Positions 15,232 to 24,218 are shown, counted from the stretch's first letter. The stretch is DNA of 64,000 bases from Microcoleus sp. FACHB-68 (GCF_014695715.1 NZ_JACJOT010000008.1:1426001-1490000), one strand, 5' to 3'. Numbers and translations: made by a program. Notes: generated by a model not told the origin, from the letters alone.

Positions 15232-16965
15232 CTACGAGTCTACAGTCGTGCCAACCGGCGACTGCCACCAGTGAGAATTTTGGATTGAGGTGTGGACTTG
15301 CCAAGCCGGATCTGGCTGAGGGAAATCTGTGCGATAGTGTCCGCCTCGACTTTCTGTGCGAAACTGTGCGCTTGTCAAAATTAAGTACGCCACATCCAGT
15401 AAGTTGCGGGTTTCTCCCCAACTCCGTAAGTGCACATCTGCATCCGGTAAATTGATACTGAGAGTTTGGGCGGGTTGTAAGTTAAGCAGGAACTTGCTCA
15501 TGGCAAGCGCCAAAAATTCTGCTTGCCAAGTTTCTATCAAATTAAGGGCGGAGGCTAACGCCGCCTGTCCCCGGCAGATACCGGCACTTTGCCAAACTAA
15601 GCGGGGTAAATCTTGCCGCAGCGCTTCTATTTTGGCTTGCCCAGTCGCCCAGTCCTTTGCAGACAGGGGAAGCGGGGAAGAGGGGGAGAGGGGAATAGAG
15701 GCAGACGGGGAGAGGGGAAAGTCTAGGTGAGCAAGTTGAGCACCGAAGACGATACATTCAAGTAAGGAATTACTCGCAAGGCGGTTGCCTCCGTGCACGC
15801 CTGTACTGGCGGTTTCCCCGATTGCGTATAAACCCGGAATCGATGTTTGGTTGATTAAATCGGTCATGATGCCACCCATCCAGTAATGAGCTGCCGGTGC
15901 CACCGGCACGGGTTGGGAGAACACATCAATTCCCCACTGCCGGCATACTTGGATAATATTCGGGAATCGGTGACGAATTCTCTCCTCTGGAATGGGACGT
16001 AAATCTAACCAAACGTTTGCATCAGCCGGATCTACCCCCATCCGCTGAAAATGACTAAAAATCGCACGGCTGACGATATCTCTGGGGGCGAGTTCACCGG
16101 CAGGGTGGTAATCAAAGGCAAAGCGATATCCCTGATCATCGACTAAGTGCGCCCCCTCGCCCCGCACTGCCTCACTGATCAAAAATCGCGGCGCACCGGC
16201 TTTGGTGAGGGCGGTGGGGTGAAATTGGACAAATTCTAAATCTCGCAAAATGGCACCGGCACGCCATGCAATGGCCACTCCATCGCCGGTGCTCACCCCT
16301 GGATTAGTTGTTTGAGCAAAAACTTGGCCGCCGCCGCCGGTTGCCAGCACCACAGCGCCGGCACGCACCCAGCTAATTTGCCCTTGATACACTAAGCAAA
16401 TCCCCTGACAGCGTTGCGTGTCGGGATCGATCCAGAGACTCAAGGCAAACGCTTGCTGGATCACCTGAATATTCTTACGGTTTAAAACTTGAGCTGTGAG
16501 GGTGCCGACAACCGCACGTCCTGTAGTGTCTGCGGCATGGAGGACACGCCGGCGCGAGTGAGCAGCTTCTAGCGTCAGTGCTAGGTCGTCTCCTTGCCGG
16601 TCAAACGCTACCCCCAACTTTACCAGCGAGTGTACGCATTCTGGGGCTTTTTCAGCGAGAAATCGCACCGCCTCAAACTCACACAAGCCGGCACCGGCTT
16701 TCAACGTATCTTCAATGTGGAGTTTGGGTGAATCTTCTGATGAGATAGCAGCCGCCATACCGCCTTGCGCCCAATCACTTGCGGACTGAGGCAGCCTATC
16801 TTTTGTAATCAAGCCAACCTGGAAGTGTTCTGGCAGGCAAAGCGCCGCATACAGCCCCGCTGCGCCGGTGCCCACGACGAGGACATCAAACTGGCTTGGG
16901 AGGTTTAGCTGGGTTGATGAATCAGTATTTGCAGGATTCACTAATGAAAAATCGCCCTCTGTCAA
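15232..16965 (-). CDS. nadB: L-aspartate oxidase NadB, with a repeat-derived insertion
   Basis: The 577-aa flavoenzyme oxidises L-aspartate to iminoaspartate, the first step of NAD synthesis. The FAD-binding GxGxxG is at 32-37 (VVGTGAAGLYA). Substrate-site motifs of the succinate dehydrogenase/NadB family are intact: SDWAQGGMAAA, GAGLCEFEAV, LEFVQFHPTAL, SEAVRGEGAHL, ASTGVHGGNRLASNSLLE. The C-terminal helical domain follows. Residues about 414-437 are a low-complexity Pro/Leu/Ser run (IPLSPSSPLPLSA) encoded by a GGGGAGA-type repeat; it falls between the FAD and helical domains, where a linker is tolerable. The enzyme is otherwise complete. No nadA or nadC is adjacent. It converges on the small secreted-protein gene. 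Confidence 0.95.
   Translation of the reverse strand: MTEGDFSLVNPANTDSSTQLNLPSQFDVLVVGTGAAGLYAALCLPEHFQVGLITKDRLPQSASDWAQGGMAAAISSEDSPKLHIEDTLKAGAGLCEFEAVRFLAEKAPECVHSLVKLGVAFDRQGDDLALTLEAAHSRRRVLHAADTTGRAVVGTLTAQVLNRKNIQVIQQAFALSLWIDPDTQRCQGICLVYQGQISWVRAGAVVLATGGGGQVFAQTTNPGVSTGDGVAIAWRAGAILRDLEFVQFHPTALTKAGAPRFLISEAVRGEGAHLVDDQGYRFAFDYHPAGELAPRDIVSRAIFSHFQRMGVDPADANVWLDLRPIPEERIRHRFPNIIQVCRQWGIDVFSQPVPVAPAAHYWMGGIMTDLINQTSIPGLYAIGETASTGVHGGNRLASNSLLECIVFGAQLAHLDFPLSPSASIPLSPSSPLPLSAKDWATGQAKIEALRQDLPRLVWQSAGICRGQAALASALNLIETWQAEFLALAMSKFLLNLQPAQTLSINLPDADVHLRSWGETRNLLDVAYLILTSAQFRTESRGGHYRTDFPQPDPAWQVHTSIQNSHWWQSPVGTTVDS
15655..15725. repeat. Purine-rich short repeat inside nadB
   Basis: The plus strand reads as runs of GGGGAAG/GGGGGAGAGGGGA units. 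The same purine-rich wording occurs inside a cyclase gene at 56767-56805 and between genes near 2031-2048, 48517-48560 and 55652-55673. It keeps the nadB frame open. Confidence 0.75.
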
Positions 16966-17097
16966 TCGGTTGAGCCTTTAATCTGGCTCTACTTTAACCT
17001 TAGTTGACAAAAGGCGATAGGAGGGCGGATGACTAATCTCTAGTCCTGTCGGTTGCCCTTAATTGGGATTGAGGGGGAGATGGGGAACTTGATATAT

Positions 17098-17135
17098 CAC
17101 TAGCCCCTCTCTTCCCTAGCCCCTAGTCCCTAGTA
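17098..17135. repeat. CCCCTAG/TCCCTAG tandem repeat abutting psbU
   Basis: Units of CCCCTAG and TCCCTAG run up to and include the stop codon of psbU on the minus strand. This is the same unit family as the repeat at 8875. Confidence 0.65.
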
Positions 17136-17558
17136 GACGCCGTTATTAATCCGATCATCACCTTCTACTAAGGCTGATTCCACATCAGTTACCGTGAACT
17201 TGCCGAGGTTGGCTTGTAGCACTTCTTTTTGGCGTTCGGTCAAGCCTGAAATGTTGAGTACATCATCGACCTTTTCATAGGGCGCATTTTCAACAATTTT
17301 GCCGGCCAGGGTTGGGTACAGCCCTGGATAACTGCGAAATGCCCGTACATTGGTGTTATTTAGATCGATTTTTTGGCCAAACTCGGTATTTAGCTTGTCG
17401 TCTATCCGATTTCGCAAACCTGACTCGGCCAAAACCGGCGTTTGCACAAATGCCACACCGCTCAAGTTAGCAGCGTAAGCATTCTGAGGCAGACCCAACC
17501 ATCCCAGGCAGCCCACTAACAGGCCGACAACTGCCAACAGGCGAACCAATCGTCTCAT
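17130..17558 (-). CDS. psbU: Photosystem II 12 kDa extrinsic protein PsbU
   Basis: The 142-aa precursor has a cleavable signal peptide (about 1-29, ending NAYA) directing it to the thylakoid lumen. The mature part contains the PsbU helix-hairpin-helix-like fold: [40 protein letters not shown] and [18 protein letters not shown]. Family role: it caps the oxygen-evolving manganese cluster with PsbO and PsbV and stabilises chloride and calcium binding. A GAGGAA ribosome site precedes the ATG. The length is normal. The stop codon is embedded in a TCCCTAG repeat. Confidence 0.98.
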   Translation of the reverse strand: MRRLVRLLAVVGLLVGCLGWLGLPQNAYAANLSGVAFVQTPVLAESGLRNRIDDKLNTEFGQKIDLNNTNVRAFRSYPGLYPTLAGKIVENAPYEKVDDVLNISGLTERQKEVLQANLGKFTVTDVESALVEGDDRINNGVY

Positions 17559-17776
17559 AAAGGAATTCCTCGCTCACTCATACACAGCATTTATATTAAA
17601 GAGATTACCATTTCTTTACAGTAGAACTGAGATTGCATTCCGTTGAGGAGGGTCTGGTCTTTCTGCCATCGTTAAAAGCTGAAATCCCCTCACCTGGGTT
17701 TAAGCGATTTTTGCCGACGCTAAACCCTAAAAACTCAAATCGATCCGCGTCATATCTAGCCCAACCGGCATTGCTG

Positions 17777-18763
17777 CTAAGGATCTTGACGTTTCCGGTG
17801 CAAAAACTTATGCAAGTGGGCAAATGTGCTGGCATACGTCAGGGTTGGGCTATCGTAGCCTTTAAGATTCACTGTATATGCCTGAAACGGGGCTTCTGAA
17901 GCGCCAATAGCTGAGAGATGTTGGTAGGTAGTTTCGCCCAAAGCGATATCCATGCCAATTTCTTTTGTGGAAGATTCCAGACGAAAAGCGGCGTTTACCG
18001 TATCCCCCAGGGCGGTATAGTCGGGGCGATCTCCGCTGCCGGTGTTCCCCACCATTGCGTAACCTGTATTGACGCCGGCACCGATGCGTAAGGGAAACGG
18101 TAAGGGGTAGCGCTGACTGAGATCCTCCGTGACTTGATGTAGGGCACTCAGCGCTTGAAAAATCTGAATCACCTCTTGATTACTGACTTTTTGAGTGCTG
18201 TGAAACCAAACAGCCATCACCGCATCCCCAATATATTTATCAACCCAGCTGCCGTGAGATCGCAGAATCTCCCCTGACTGGCGGAACCAACTCCCGATCA
18301 CCTCAGAAAGGATGTGATCCTCTAGCTGGCGAGTCAGTACGGTGAAACTGCGGATATCAACCACCATTACAGAGATCAGCCGGCGCACGTGCAATGCCGC
18401 TGTTGCCGTAAAATCGTCCGAGTCTTCGTCATCTTTGGCGGCATCGAGACTAGATTGACAGGAGAATGCTAACTCTGTTTGGCCAAAGGTGAGGCGATCC
18501 CCATTTTGTAGCGTCACGGGAATGCTCACCCGCCGCCCGTTCACAAATGAACCATTGCGGCTGCCCAAATCAATGAGATAAAACTCTCCATTCTCCATGC
18601 GCTGCAACATTGCGTGGTTGCGAGAGATCCACCGATCTGGGAGAACAAAATTGTTATCTTCACTGCGCCCAATTGTCCAGCAACTACTACCCGCTAAGGG
18701 CAGATAGCGATTACCGGCTTCGGTTCTTAGAACTAGATGAGGAGTGGGTTGTAACTTCAGCAC
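17777..18763 (-). CDS. FHA-class III adenylate cyclase (soluble)
   Basis: The 328-aa cytoplasmic protein combines an N-terminal FHA domain (about 28-100; Arg33, Ser47-Arg-Asn-His, Asn75) with a class III cyclase domain (130-300). Metal-binding Asp136 (VVDIRSF) and Asp180 (KYIGDAVM), adenine-binding Lys177 and Thr250, and transition-state Asn257 and Arg261 (ALGDTVNAAFRLE) are all present. Thr in place of the usual Asp is known in cyanobacterial adenylate cyclases such as CyaB1, so ATP is the expected substrate. FHA domains bind phosphothreonine, so the enzyme is probably controlled by a Ser/Thr kinase; an FHA-kinase is encoded 3.5 kb away, but that link is inference. Confidence 0.92.
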   Translation of the reverse strand: MLKLQPTPHLVLRTEAGNRYLPLAGSSCWTIGRSEDNNFVLPDRWISRNHAMLQRMENGEFYLIDLGSRNGSFVNGRRVSIPVTLQNGDRLTFGQTELAFSCQSSLDAAKDDEDSDDFTATAALHVRRLISVMVVDIRSFTVLTRQLEDHILSEVIGSWFRQSGEILRSHGSWVDKYIGDAVMAVWFHSTQKVSNQEVIQIFQALSALHQVTEDLSQRYPLPFPLRIGAGVNTGYAMVGNTGSGDRPDYTALGDTVNAAFRLESSTKEIGMDIALGETTYQHLSAIGASEAPFQAYTVNLKGYDSPTLTYASTFAHLHKFLHRKRQDP

Positions 18764-18882
18764 GAGCTAAGTTAACGACCGCAGGTCGTTTCAAAAGTCT
18801 AGTTGTCAGACTAGATCCTAGCTCTGGTTAGCACCTATATGGTTGCTTTATGTAGCAGTTTGAAGCAATCGTTTCATCTGTC

Positions 18883-19611
18883 TCAGGCAGCAGAAGCGGC
18901 AAACCAAAATAGGCTATCTACCAAGATTGTGCTCAACACTGCCCCACCAAACGCCCACCAGTGGAGCTGCTTTGAGCGCAAGGGGACAACACCGGCAACG
19001 AGTAGAACGACGAGCAAAACCATTGCCCAGCCGATGCCCCAAGGCGTCTGCACTTGTTTGGTGGCACTTTGGAAGATTGGCAGCGCGAGTGCGGGATCAA
19101 CTTGCATAATCTGCCGCCAATGCGGAATTAAATCGACTAAATAAAAATATATGTCGGTAATGGCGGTGCCTAATAAAGAACCCAAATAAAACCAACTACC
19201 TACTTGCAGCCGGCGACGGGTGATGCACCACAATGCCACCGGCAGACAAATTGCCTCCACCGGCAAGTGCAGTACGGGTTCCCAACGCAACCAGCCCCAA
19301 TAAATTGAACCGGCTAACCAACTGCCGGTGAACCCCAGCAATAAGTCTCCCCACACATGGGTTGAGGAATTTGATAGCAGCCTCCAACCCAGCCACACCA
19401 AGCAGCCGGTCAGTGCTAAGCTCAGCAACGGAAATTGCCGTACCAGGGGCGCTTGGAAAAATACGGGCACTGAAACTAGGAAGATCGCCGCTGCGAAAAT
19501 CCGCCAACTTTCGCTTAAGGTAATTTTCCATAAGAAAGCATGGGAAAAATTGCTGGTCGGCTCCGCTGGCTGCGGGTTAGAAGTGTAGGAGGACAAAGTT
19601 TCGTTAAACAA
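18883..19611 (-). CDS. DUF3120 cyanobacterial membrane protein
   Basis: The 242-aa protein has about six hydrophobic segments: 36-55, 60-78, 88-107, 115-131, a short helix around GSLLGTAITDIYFYLV, and 195-240. The Trp-rich wording (GSWLAGSIYWGWLRWEPVLHLP) and overall layout match the DUF3120 family, which is almost confined to cyanobacteria and plastid relatives. Its function is unknown. It is transcribed in the same direction as the FHA-cyclase gene, 119 bases upstream of it, so they may share a transcript. No signal peptide cleavage is expected. Confidence 0.85.
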   Translation of the reverse strand: MFNETLSSYTSNPQPAEPTSNFSHAFLWKITLSESWRIFAAAIFLVSVPVFFQAPLVRQFPLLSLALTGCLVWLGWRLLSNSSTHVWGDLLLGFTGSWLAGSIYWGWLRWEPVLHLPVEAICLPVALWCITRRRLQVGSWFYLGSLLGTAITDIYFYLVDLIPHWRQIMQVDPALALPIFQSATKQVQTPWGIGWAMVLLVVLLVAGVVPLRSKQLHWWAFGGAVLSTILVDSLFWFAASAA

Positions 19612-19770
19612 GAGTTCTTTAAGATTCTTTACTTATGTTCATTATTCTTTAATATATCACAGGTTGTATCCCCCTGGGGGGCATCTTTCCTTATCTGAAT
19701 TGTACCGGATATCATCAGTTTCTACCGAAGGTCTACTTCATTTGCGCTTGGAAATACGACAGACAACAGC

Positions 19771-20778
19771 ATGGCTTTATCACGCAGTCAATTTTTCACA
19801 CTCTTAAGTGCCGGGGTTGCCGGTGCAATATTGGCATCTCCTTTAAAAGCGTTCACAACCCCGTTACCCGGTGCTTCCACACTTTTAGCTCAAACCCCCC
19901 CTGTAGCAGCCCCCGCTGTGACAAGCGTCTCTGATATGAATATCTTTCAGGCGTTCATTTTAGGGTTGGTGCAAGGTTTAACAGAATTTTTGCCTATCAG
20001 CAGCACTGCCCATTTAAAAGTCGTGCCGGTGCTATTGGGTTGGGGCGATCCCGGTTCTGCCTTTACAGCAGTGATTCAGCTGGGCAGCATTGCCGCTGTA
20101 CTTTGGTATTTTTGGAGCGATCTCTCTCAGGTGGTAAACGGTGCAGTCAGAGCACTGGTGCGGCGTGAATACGATGACAAAGACTTCCGCATTGCCTTGG
20201 GAATTGCGTTGGGAACCCTGCCCATCATTGTTGGCGGTATTCTAATCAAGGTATTCGTTCCAGACTATGACAACTCTCCCCTGCGGAGTCTGGGGGCGAT
20301 CGCGATTGCTTCGATCGTCATGGCAGTGCTTTTGGGGGTTGCTGAAAGCATTGGCAAGCGCAAGCGCGATTTTAGCCAGCTAGGAATGCAAGATGGCATT
20401 TTAATGGGTTTGGCTCAAGCAATGGCGTTAATTCCCGGTGTTTCTCGCTCAGGTTCCACCCTGACTGCCGGCTTATTTATGGGCTTAGAACGAGCAACAG
20501 CCGCGCGATTTTCTTTCTTGCTAGGCATCCCAGCGATTACTTTAGCCGGCCTTGTAGAGCTTAAGGATGTGGTTACAGGAGGCTTTGCCGGTGTGGGTGC
20601 GCTGCCGCTACTGGTGGGTGTGATTTCATCGGCTGTGTTTTCTTACATCTCGATTGCTTGGCTGATTCGTTTCCTGCAAACTCAAAGTACCTTGGTATTC
20701 GTCGTGTACCGGCTGCTGTTTGGCTTAGCAATTTTGGCATCGATTGCCGCTAGGCAGCCTTGGACGGTTGGACAGTAG
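19771..20778 (+). CDS. uppP: Undecaprenyl-diphosphatase UppP (BacA) with an N-terminal extension
   Basis: This 335-aa membrane phosphatase recycles the lipid carrier for peptidoglycan and other polymers. The two active-site blocks are present: GLVQGLTEFLPISSTAHL (Glu72, Ser77-78) and GVSRSGSTLTAG. Eight or so helices cover residues 56-330. Unlike E. coli UppP, about 55 residues precede the first UppP helix; they look like a signal sequence (MALSRSQFFTLLSAGVAGAI) followed by a Pro/Ala linker. An internal ATG at 19936 would give a normal-length UppP, so either the extension is real or the shorter start is used. Confidence 0.94.
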   Translation: MALSRSQFFTLLSAGVAGAILASPLKAFTTPLPGASTLLAQTPPVAAPAVTSVSDMNIFQAFILGLVQGLTEFLPISSTAHLKVVPVLLGWGDPGSAFTAVIQLGSIAAVLWYFWSDLSQVVNGAVRALVRREYDDKDFRIALGIALGTLPIIVGGILIKVFVPDYDNSPLRSLGAIAIASIVMAVLLGVAESIGKRKRDFSQLGMQDGILMGLAQAMALIPGVSRSGSTLTAGLFMGLERATAARFSFLLGIPAITLAGLVELKDVVTGGFAGVGALPLLVGVISSAVFSYISIAWLIRFLQTQSTLVFVVYRLLFGLAILASIAARQPWTVGQ

Positions 20779-20793
20779 TAAATCTTTAAGGGT

Positions 20794-20834
20794 TAATGGT
20801 TAATCAACGATTGGTAATTAGCGATTAACCATTA
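20794..20834. repeat. Inverted repeat after uppP
   Basis: TAATGGTTAATC (20794-20805) and GATTAACCATTA (20823-20834) form a perfect 12-bp stem with a 17-base loop. No U tract follows, so its role as a terminator is uncertain. Confidence 0.55.
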
Positions 20835-20955
20835 GCATCTGGCATAATAAAGAAAATAACGTTTCAAATTGGCTATGTCTGCCTTCAGTAAAAAAATATT
20901 TAAACTTTAAATCTAGCGGTTAAATTTTAGATTCGTTATTGCCATCCCAAAATTT

Positions 20956-22287
20956 ATGAGTGAAACTTCTATTCGTCCGGCTTTAATTACAAACGTCGTT
21001 CCCGATTCTATCGCGGCTGAAGTGGGATTTGAGGCGGGAGATCGTTTGGTTTCGATCAATGGTCAGCGTCCTCGTGATTTGATTGATTATAAGTTTTTAT
21101 GTGCGGATGAAGTTTTAGAACTGGAAGTTTTAGATACGAAGGGTAAAAGTCATCAGGTAGAAATTGAAAAAGAGTACGACGATGAGTTAGGGCTGGAATT
21201 TGAAACGGCTCTGTTTGATGGGTTAATTCAGTGTAATAATCGCTGTCCTTTTTGCTTTATCGATCAGCAGCCTCCAGGTAAGCGAGAAACGCTTTATTTG
21301 AAGGATGATGATTACCGGCTCAGTTTTTTGTATGGCTCGTATTTAACGCTAACAAATCTTACGGAGCGGGAATGGGACAGAATTGAAATGATGCGCTTAT
21401 CGCCGCTTTATGTATCGGTTCACGCAACGGAACCAGAGGTGCGAATTCGCTTGCTAAAAAATCTGCGTGCCGGCAAGATATTAGAGCAATTGAAATGGTT
21501 TAAAGAGCGCCGGCTGCAAATTCACGCTCAAGTGGTTGTTTGTCCCGGAATTAATGATGGGGAACACTTGCAGCAGACTGTGCTAGATTTGGCAAAGTTT
21601 CATAGTGGAAAAGTGCCGGCTGTGGCGTCTGTGGCGGTGGTGCCGGTGGGTTTGACGAGATTTCGACCGGCAGAAGATGAATTGGTGCCGGTGACGCCAG
21701 AAAAAGCGCAGGAAGTTATCGCTCAGGTGCAAGCTTTGCAAGCGCAATTTCGCCGGCAGAAGAAATCGAATTGTGTTTGGTTAGCCGATGAGTGGTTTTT
21801 AATTGCTGGGGAAGAATTACCTGCGGCATCTCATTACGAAAACTATCCCCAAATTGGCAATGGGGTAGGTTCAATTCGCCAGTTTTTAACACAGTTTGAA
21901 GAAGTTGTCAAGCGTTTATTGCAGCCTTCTGTTTCTCCGGCGCGTCGTTTGACTTGGGTTGTGGGAAATGCCGTTGAAAAAGCCTTTGAGCCGGTTGTGC
22001 AAAGACTGAATCAAGTTGAAGGTTTAGACGTGCAAATGGCAGCCATGCCAAGTGAGTATTGGGGGCAGAAAATTACGGTTACTGGCTTATTAACGGGTCA
22101 AGATTTGCTGAAAAATTTACAGGGGAAAGATTTAGGCGATGGAATTTTGCTGCCTTCGGTGATGTTAAAGCATGGAGAGGCTTTATTTTTGGATGATATG
22201 CCGATTGATGAGGTTGCAGAAAAGTTGGGGACAAAAATTGTGCCGGTGACTGGTGTTGAGGAGTTAATTCAAGCTTGTCTCAGCTAA
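20956..22287 (+). CDS. PDZ-radical SAM-DUF512 protein (TIGR03279 type)
   Basis: The 443-aa protein has an N-terminal PDZ-like segment (ITNVVPDSIAAEVGFEAGDR), then a radical-SAM-like iron-sulfur motif Cys93-x3-Cys97-x2-Cys100 (CNNRCPFCFID), and a C-terminal DUF512 region. This arrangement defines a conserved cyanobacterial family annotated as FeS oxidoreductase; a related protein is found in clostridia. The substrate is unknown. Motifs such as YVSVHATEPEVR and VVCPGINDG are characteristic of the family and imply radical chemistry with S-adenosylmethionine. It is cytoplasmic. It lies 178 bases after uppP, with an inverted repeat between. Confidence 0.92.
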   Translation: MSETSIRPALITNVVPDSIAAEVGFEAGDRLVSINGQRPRDLIDYKFLCADEVLELEVLDTKGKSHQVEIEKEYDDELGLEFETALFDGLIQCNNRCPFCFIDQQPPGKRETLYLKDDDYRLSFLYGSYLTLTNLTEREWDRIEMMRLSPLYVSVHATEPEVRIRLLKNLRAGKILEQLKWFKERRLQIHAQVVVCPGINDGEHLQQTVLDLAKFHSGKVPAVASVAVVPVGLTRFRPAEDELVPVTPEKAQEVIAQVQALQAQFRRQKKSNCVWLADEWFLIAGEELPAASHYENYPQIGNGVGSIRQFLTQFEEVVKRLLQPSVSPARRLTWVVGNAVEKAFEPVVQRLNQVEGLDVQMAAMPSEYWGQKITVTGLLTGQDLLKNLQGKDLGDGILLPSVMLKHGEALFLDDMPIDEVAEKLGTKIVPVTGVEELIQACLS

Positions 22288-22299
22288 ATTTACCAAAAT

Positions 22300-23628
22300 T
22301 TAGAGTGAATTCTCCAGAGCTTTTTTAAATTCAGCAGCAGTTTTAAACGGAATTTCTGGATTGTCTGTTAGGGCAAAATCGAGTAATTCTGCTAGAGGTT
22401 TTGGAATAGAAGGATCGCGCCGGCGGATGGGGACGGCTGGTTCGGTTAAAATTACGACATAAGCTTCTTTTTCGCCGGTAAAATTTCGCGGGTAAGTGCC
22501 GGTGATCATATTGTAAAAAGCGGCGGCGGCTGCCCAAATATCAACATCGGGTTTGGCATATTTAAAGTCTAGCAATTGCTGCCGGCACATAAAAGGGACT
22601 GTCCCCCCCATGCTTTTATCTGTCATAGAAAGCCCACTTAAACCTGCGAGATCGAAGGCTTTGGCTAATCCGTAATCTCCGACTTTGGCAACGAGTTTGC
22701 CATTGATATTGCTGAGGAAAATATTTGCCGGCTTTAAGTCTCTGTGAACTAATCCTTTCCCCCATCCAAATGCGCCGTTTTTTAATCTGACATAGGGAAT
22801 ATCGGCGTTGTGGGCGTATTCTAATCCATCTAAGACTTGCAGAATGATCGGGATGGCTTCATCGAGGGGTAATTTACCCCGGCGTTTGTTCATTAAGTCA
22901 TAAACGCTGCCGGCATTACAATATTCGAGGGTGAAGAAAAACGTCTCGTTTGAATAGCCATCCTCCAATAATTTCACAACATTGGGATGGTTTAATGCCC
23001 TGGTATTTTCTACTTCTCGTAAAAATAAATTGATCAGTCGCTGAGTGGGGGCGATTTGGGAATGGGTGACTTTTAAGGCAACTTGTTCGCCGGTTTTGTT
23101 GTTTTGCGCGAGATACACTTCTCCCATGCCTCCCTCACCTAGCTTTTTGAGGGTGGTGTAGCCTTGAATTGAGATTAAGTTTGAGGAGTTTTCAGAGAGT
23201 TTTAGCCCGACTTCTGGGGAAGAAATTGCTACAGGTATCGGCTGGTTGGCTTCAATTTCGCTGTGCAATTCTACGCTAACTTTAAAAGCAGTGTTGCTGA
23301 GTTTAATTTCGTCGCCATCGCGTAAATCGTATTCGGGAAAAGTCTGTTTTGCGGCTTCTTCGGGGGTTTGATGGCGTTCTCGTTGTCCGATTTTTTTGCC
23401 GTTAACAAATGTGCCGTTAAGACTGCCAAAATCTCGCACGCGGATATTGGGTGGGTTGATGTCGAGAAAGCAGTGATAGCGGGAAATGGTGCGGTGATAT
23501 TCGTCGTCAGGAATTTTTGGGGTGCAATCAGAGGATCTGCCGATAATACAGGTGGTGCGAGAGTCGAATTCAAATCGTTGTCCTTTGAGGTTGCCTTCGA
23601 TGCCGGTGAGGATGATTTTTGTTTGCAT
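22300..23628 (-). CDS. FHA-Ser/Thr protein kinase
   Basis: The 442-aa protein has an N-terminal FHA domain (about 25-118; Arg31, Ser49-Arg-Tyr-His, Asn76) and a Hanks-type kinase domain (157-440). The catalytic set is complete: glycine loop GEGGMGEV (164-171), Lys186 in VALKV, helix-C Glu205, HRD at 295-297 with Lys299 and Asn302, and DYG (318-320) in place of DFG, a tolerated change. There is no transmembrane segment, so the enzyme is cytosolic. An FHA on the kinase itself suggests recruitment by phosphothreonine, possibly from autophosphorylation. It converges on the radical SAM gene with only 12 bases between the stops. Confidence 0.94.
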   Translation of the reverse strand: MQTKIILTGIEGNLKGQRFEFDSRTTCIIGRSSDCTPKIPDDEYHRTISRYHCFLDINPPNIRVRDFGSLNGTFVNGKKIGQRERHQTPEEAAKQTFPEYDLRDGDEIKLSNTAFKVSVELHSEIEANQPIPVAISSPEVGLKLSENSSNLISIQGYTTLKKLGEGGMGEVYLAQNNKTGEQVALKVTHSQIAPTQRLINLFLREVENTRALNHPNVVKLLEDGYSNETFFFTLEYCNAGSVYDLMNKRRGKLPLDEAIPIILQVLDGLEYAHNADIPYVRLKNGAFGWGKGLVHRDLKPANIFLSNINGKLVAKVGDYGLAKAFDLAGLSGLSMTDKSMGGTVPFMCRQQLLDFKYAKPDVDIWAAAAAFYNMITGTYPRNFTGEKEAYVVILTEPAVPIRRRDPSIPKPLAELLDFALTDNPEIPFKTAAEFKKALENSL

Positions 23629-23701
23629 AAAATTTGATTTCAGTCAATAGAATTAGAGGAGCAAAAAATACTAAAGAAATATAGTTTGAATGTGGGTTAT
23701 T

Positions 23702-24052
23702 TTAAGAGATGTCCAGTGCCTTTTTCACGGCTTCTTTAACGTTGTCTAGAATATTTGAGGATACAATTCCTAACTGCCTCTGAAAAACGGATTGATTGAC
23801 TGTGGCAATTTTATCAGCCCTAACTAAAGATGCTTTTTTAAGACCTGTTTGTGAGAAATCAGGATGAGCTTCTGTGATTAAAACCCATGCTTCTAGCAAT
23901 TCTCCTGCTGGGATTTTTGAGAAAATGCCTAAGATAATCCATTCTTCTCAATGAACTGCAATTATAAGAGCGGGTCTAACTTTGGTTGAAGTCAGAGCGC
24001 TAAACGGAAATCTTACCAACCACACTTCATCAATATTAGGTTTCGAGTTCAT
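23702..24052 (-). pseudogene. PemK/MazF-type toxin with an in-frame stop
   Basis: A 117-codon frame from ATG 24052 encodes a recognisable PemK/MazF endoribonuclease: MNSKPNIDEVWLVRFPFS, TSTKVRPALIIAVH, then EEWIILGIFSKIPAG and LVRADKIATVNQSVFQRQLG. Codon 35 is TGA (bases 23948-23950), exactly where homologous wording would have Arg (CGA to TGA by one change). The frame is uninterrupted on both sides, so this is a single nonsense mutation and a recent loss, unless the base call is wrong or the stop is read through. The antitoxin gene overlaps its start by 17 bases, the normal operon layout. Confidence 0.85.
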
Positions 24053-24218
24053 AAATATCTTCTTCAGGGTCGTTCCACTCGTCAAATCCTGTATCTGCCA
24101 GTTGCATCATTGTAAAGTTTTCAACTTTTTCTTCTATTTCTGCCATGAGGACGATGAGTTCCCCTAGGGGAAGCTGAAATACCATTGCTTTGATGTCTTC
24201 AACGCTGGGATTCGGCAT
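24036..24218 (-). CDS. Antitoxin of the PemK/MazF module
   Basis: The 60-aa acidic protein begins MPNPSVEDIKAMVFQLPLGE and has the helix pattern of a small antitoxin, with an acidic C-terminal tail (FDEWNDPEEDIYELE) of the kind that wraps round a MazF-like toxin. The wording is typical of small cyanobacterial proteins encoded just upstream of PemK toxins. Its stop overlaps the toxin start by 17 bases, implying translational coupling. It is intact while the toxin carries a nonsense codon, so it may persist as an orphan antitoxin. The name is by context and resemblance. Confidence 0.75.
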   Translation of the reverse strand: MPNPSVEDIKAMVFQLPLGELIVLMAEIEEKVENFTMMQLADTGFDEWNDPEEDIYELET

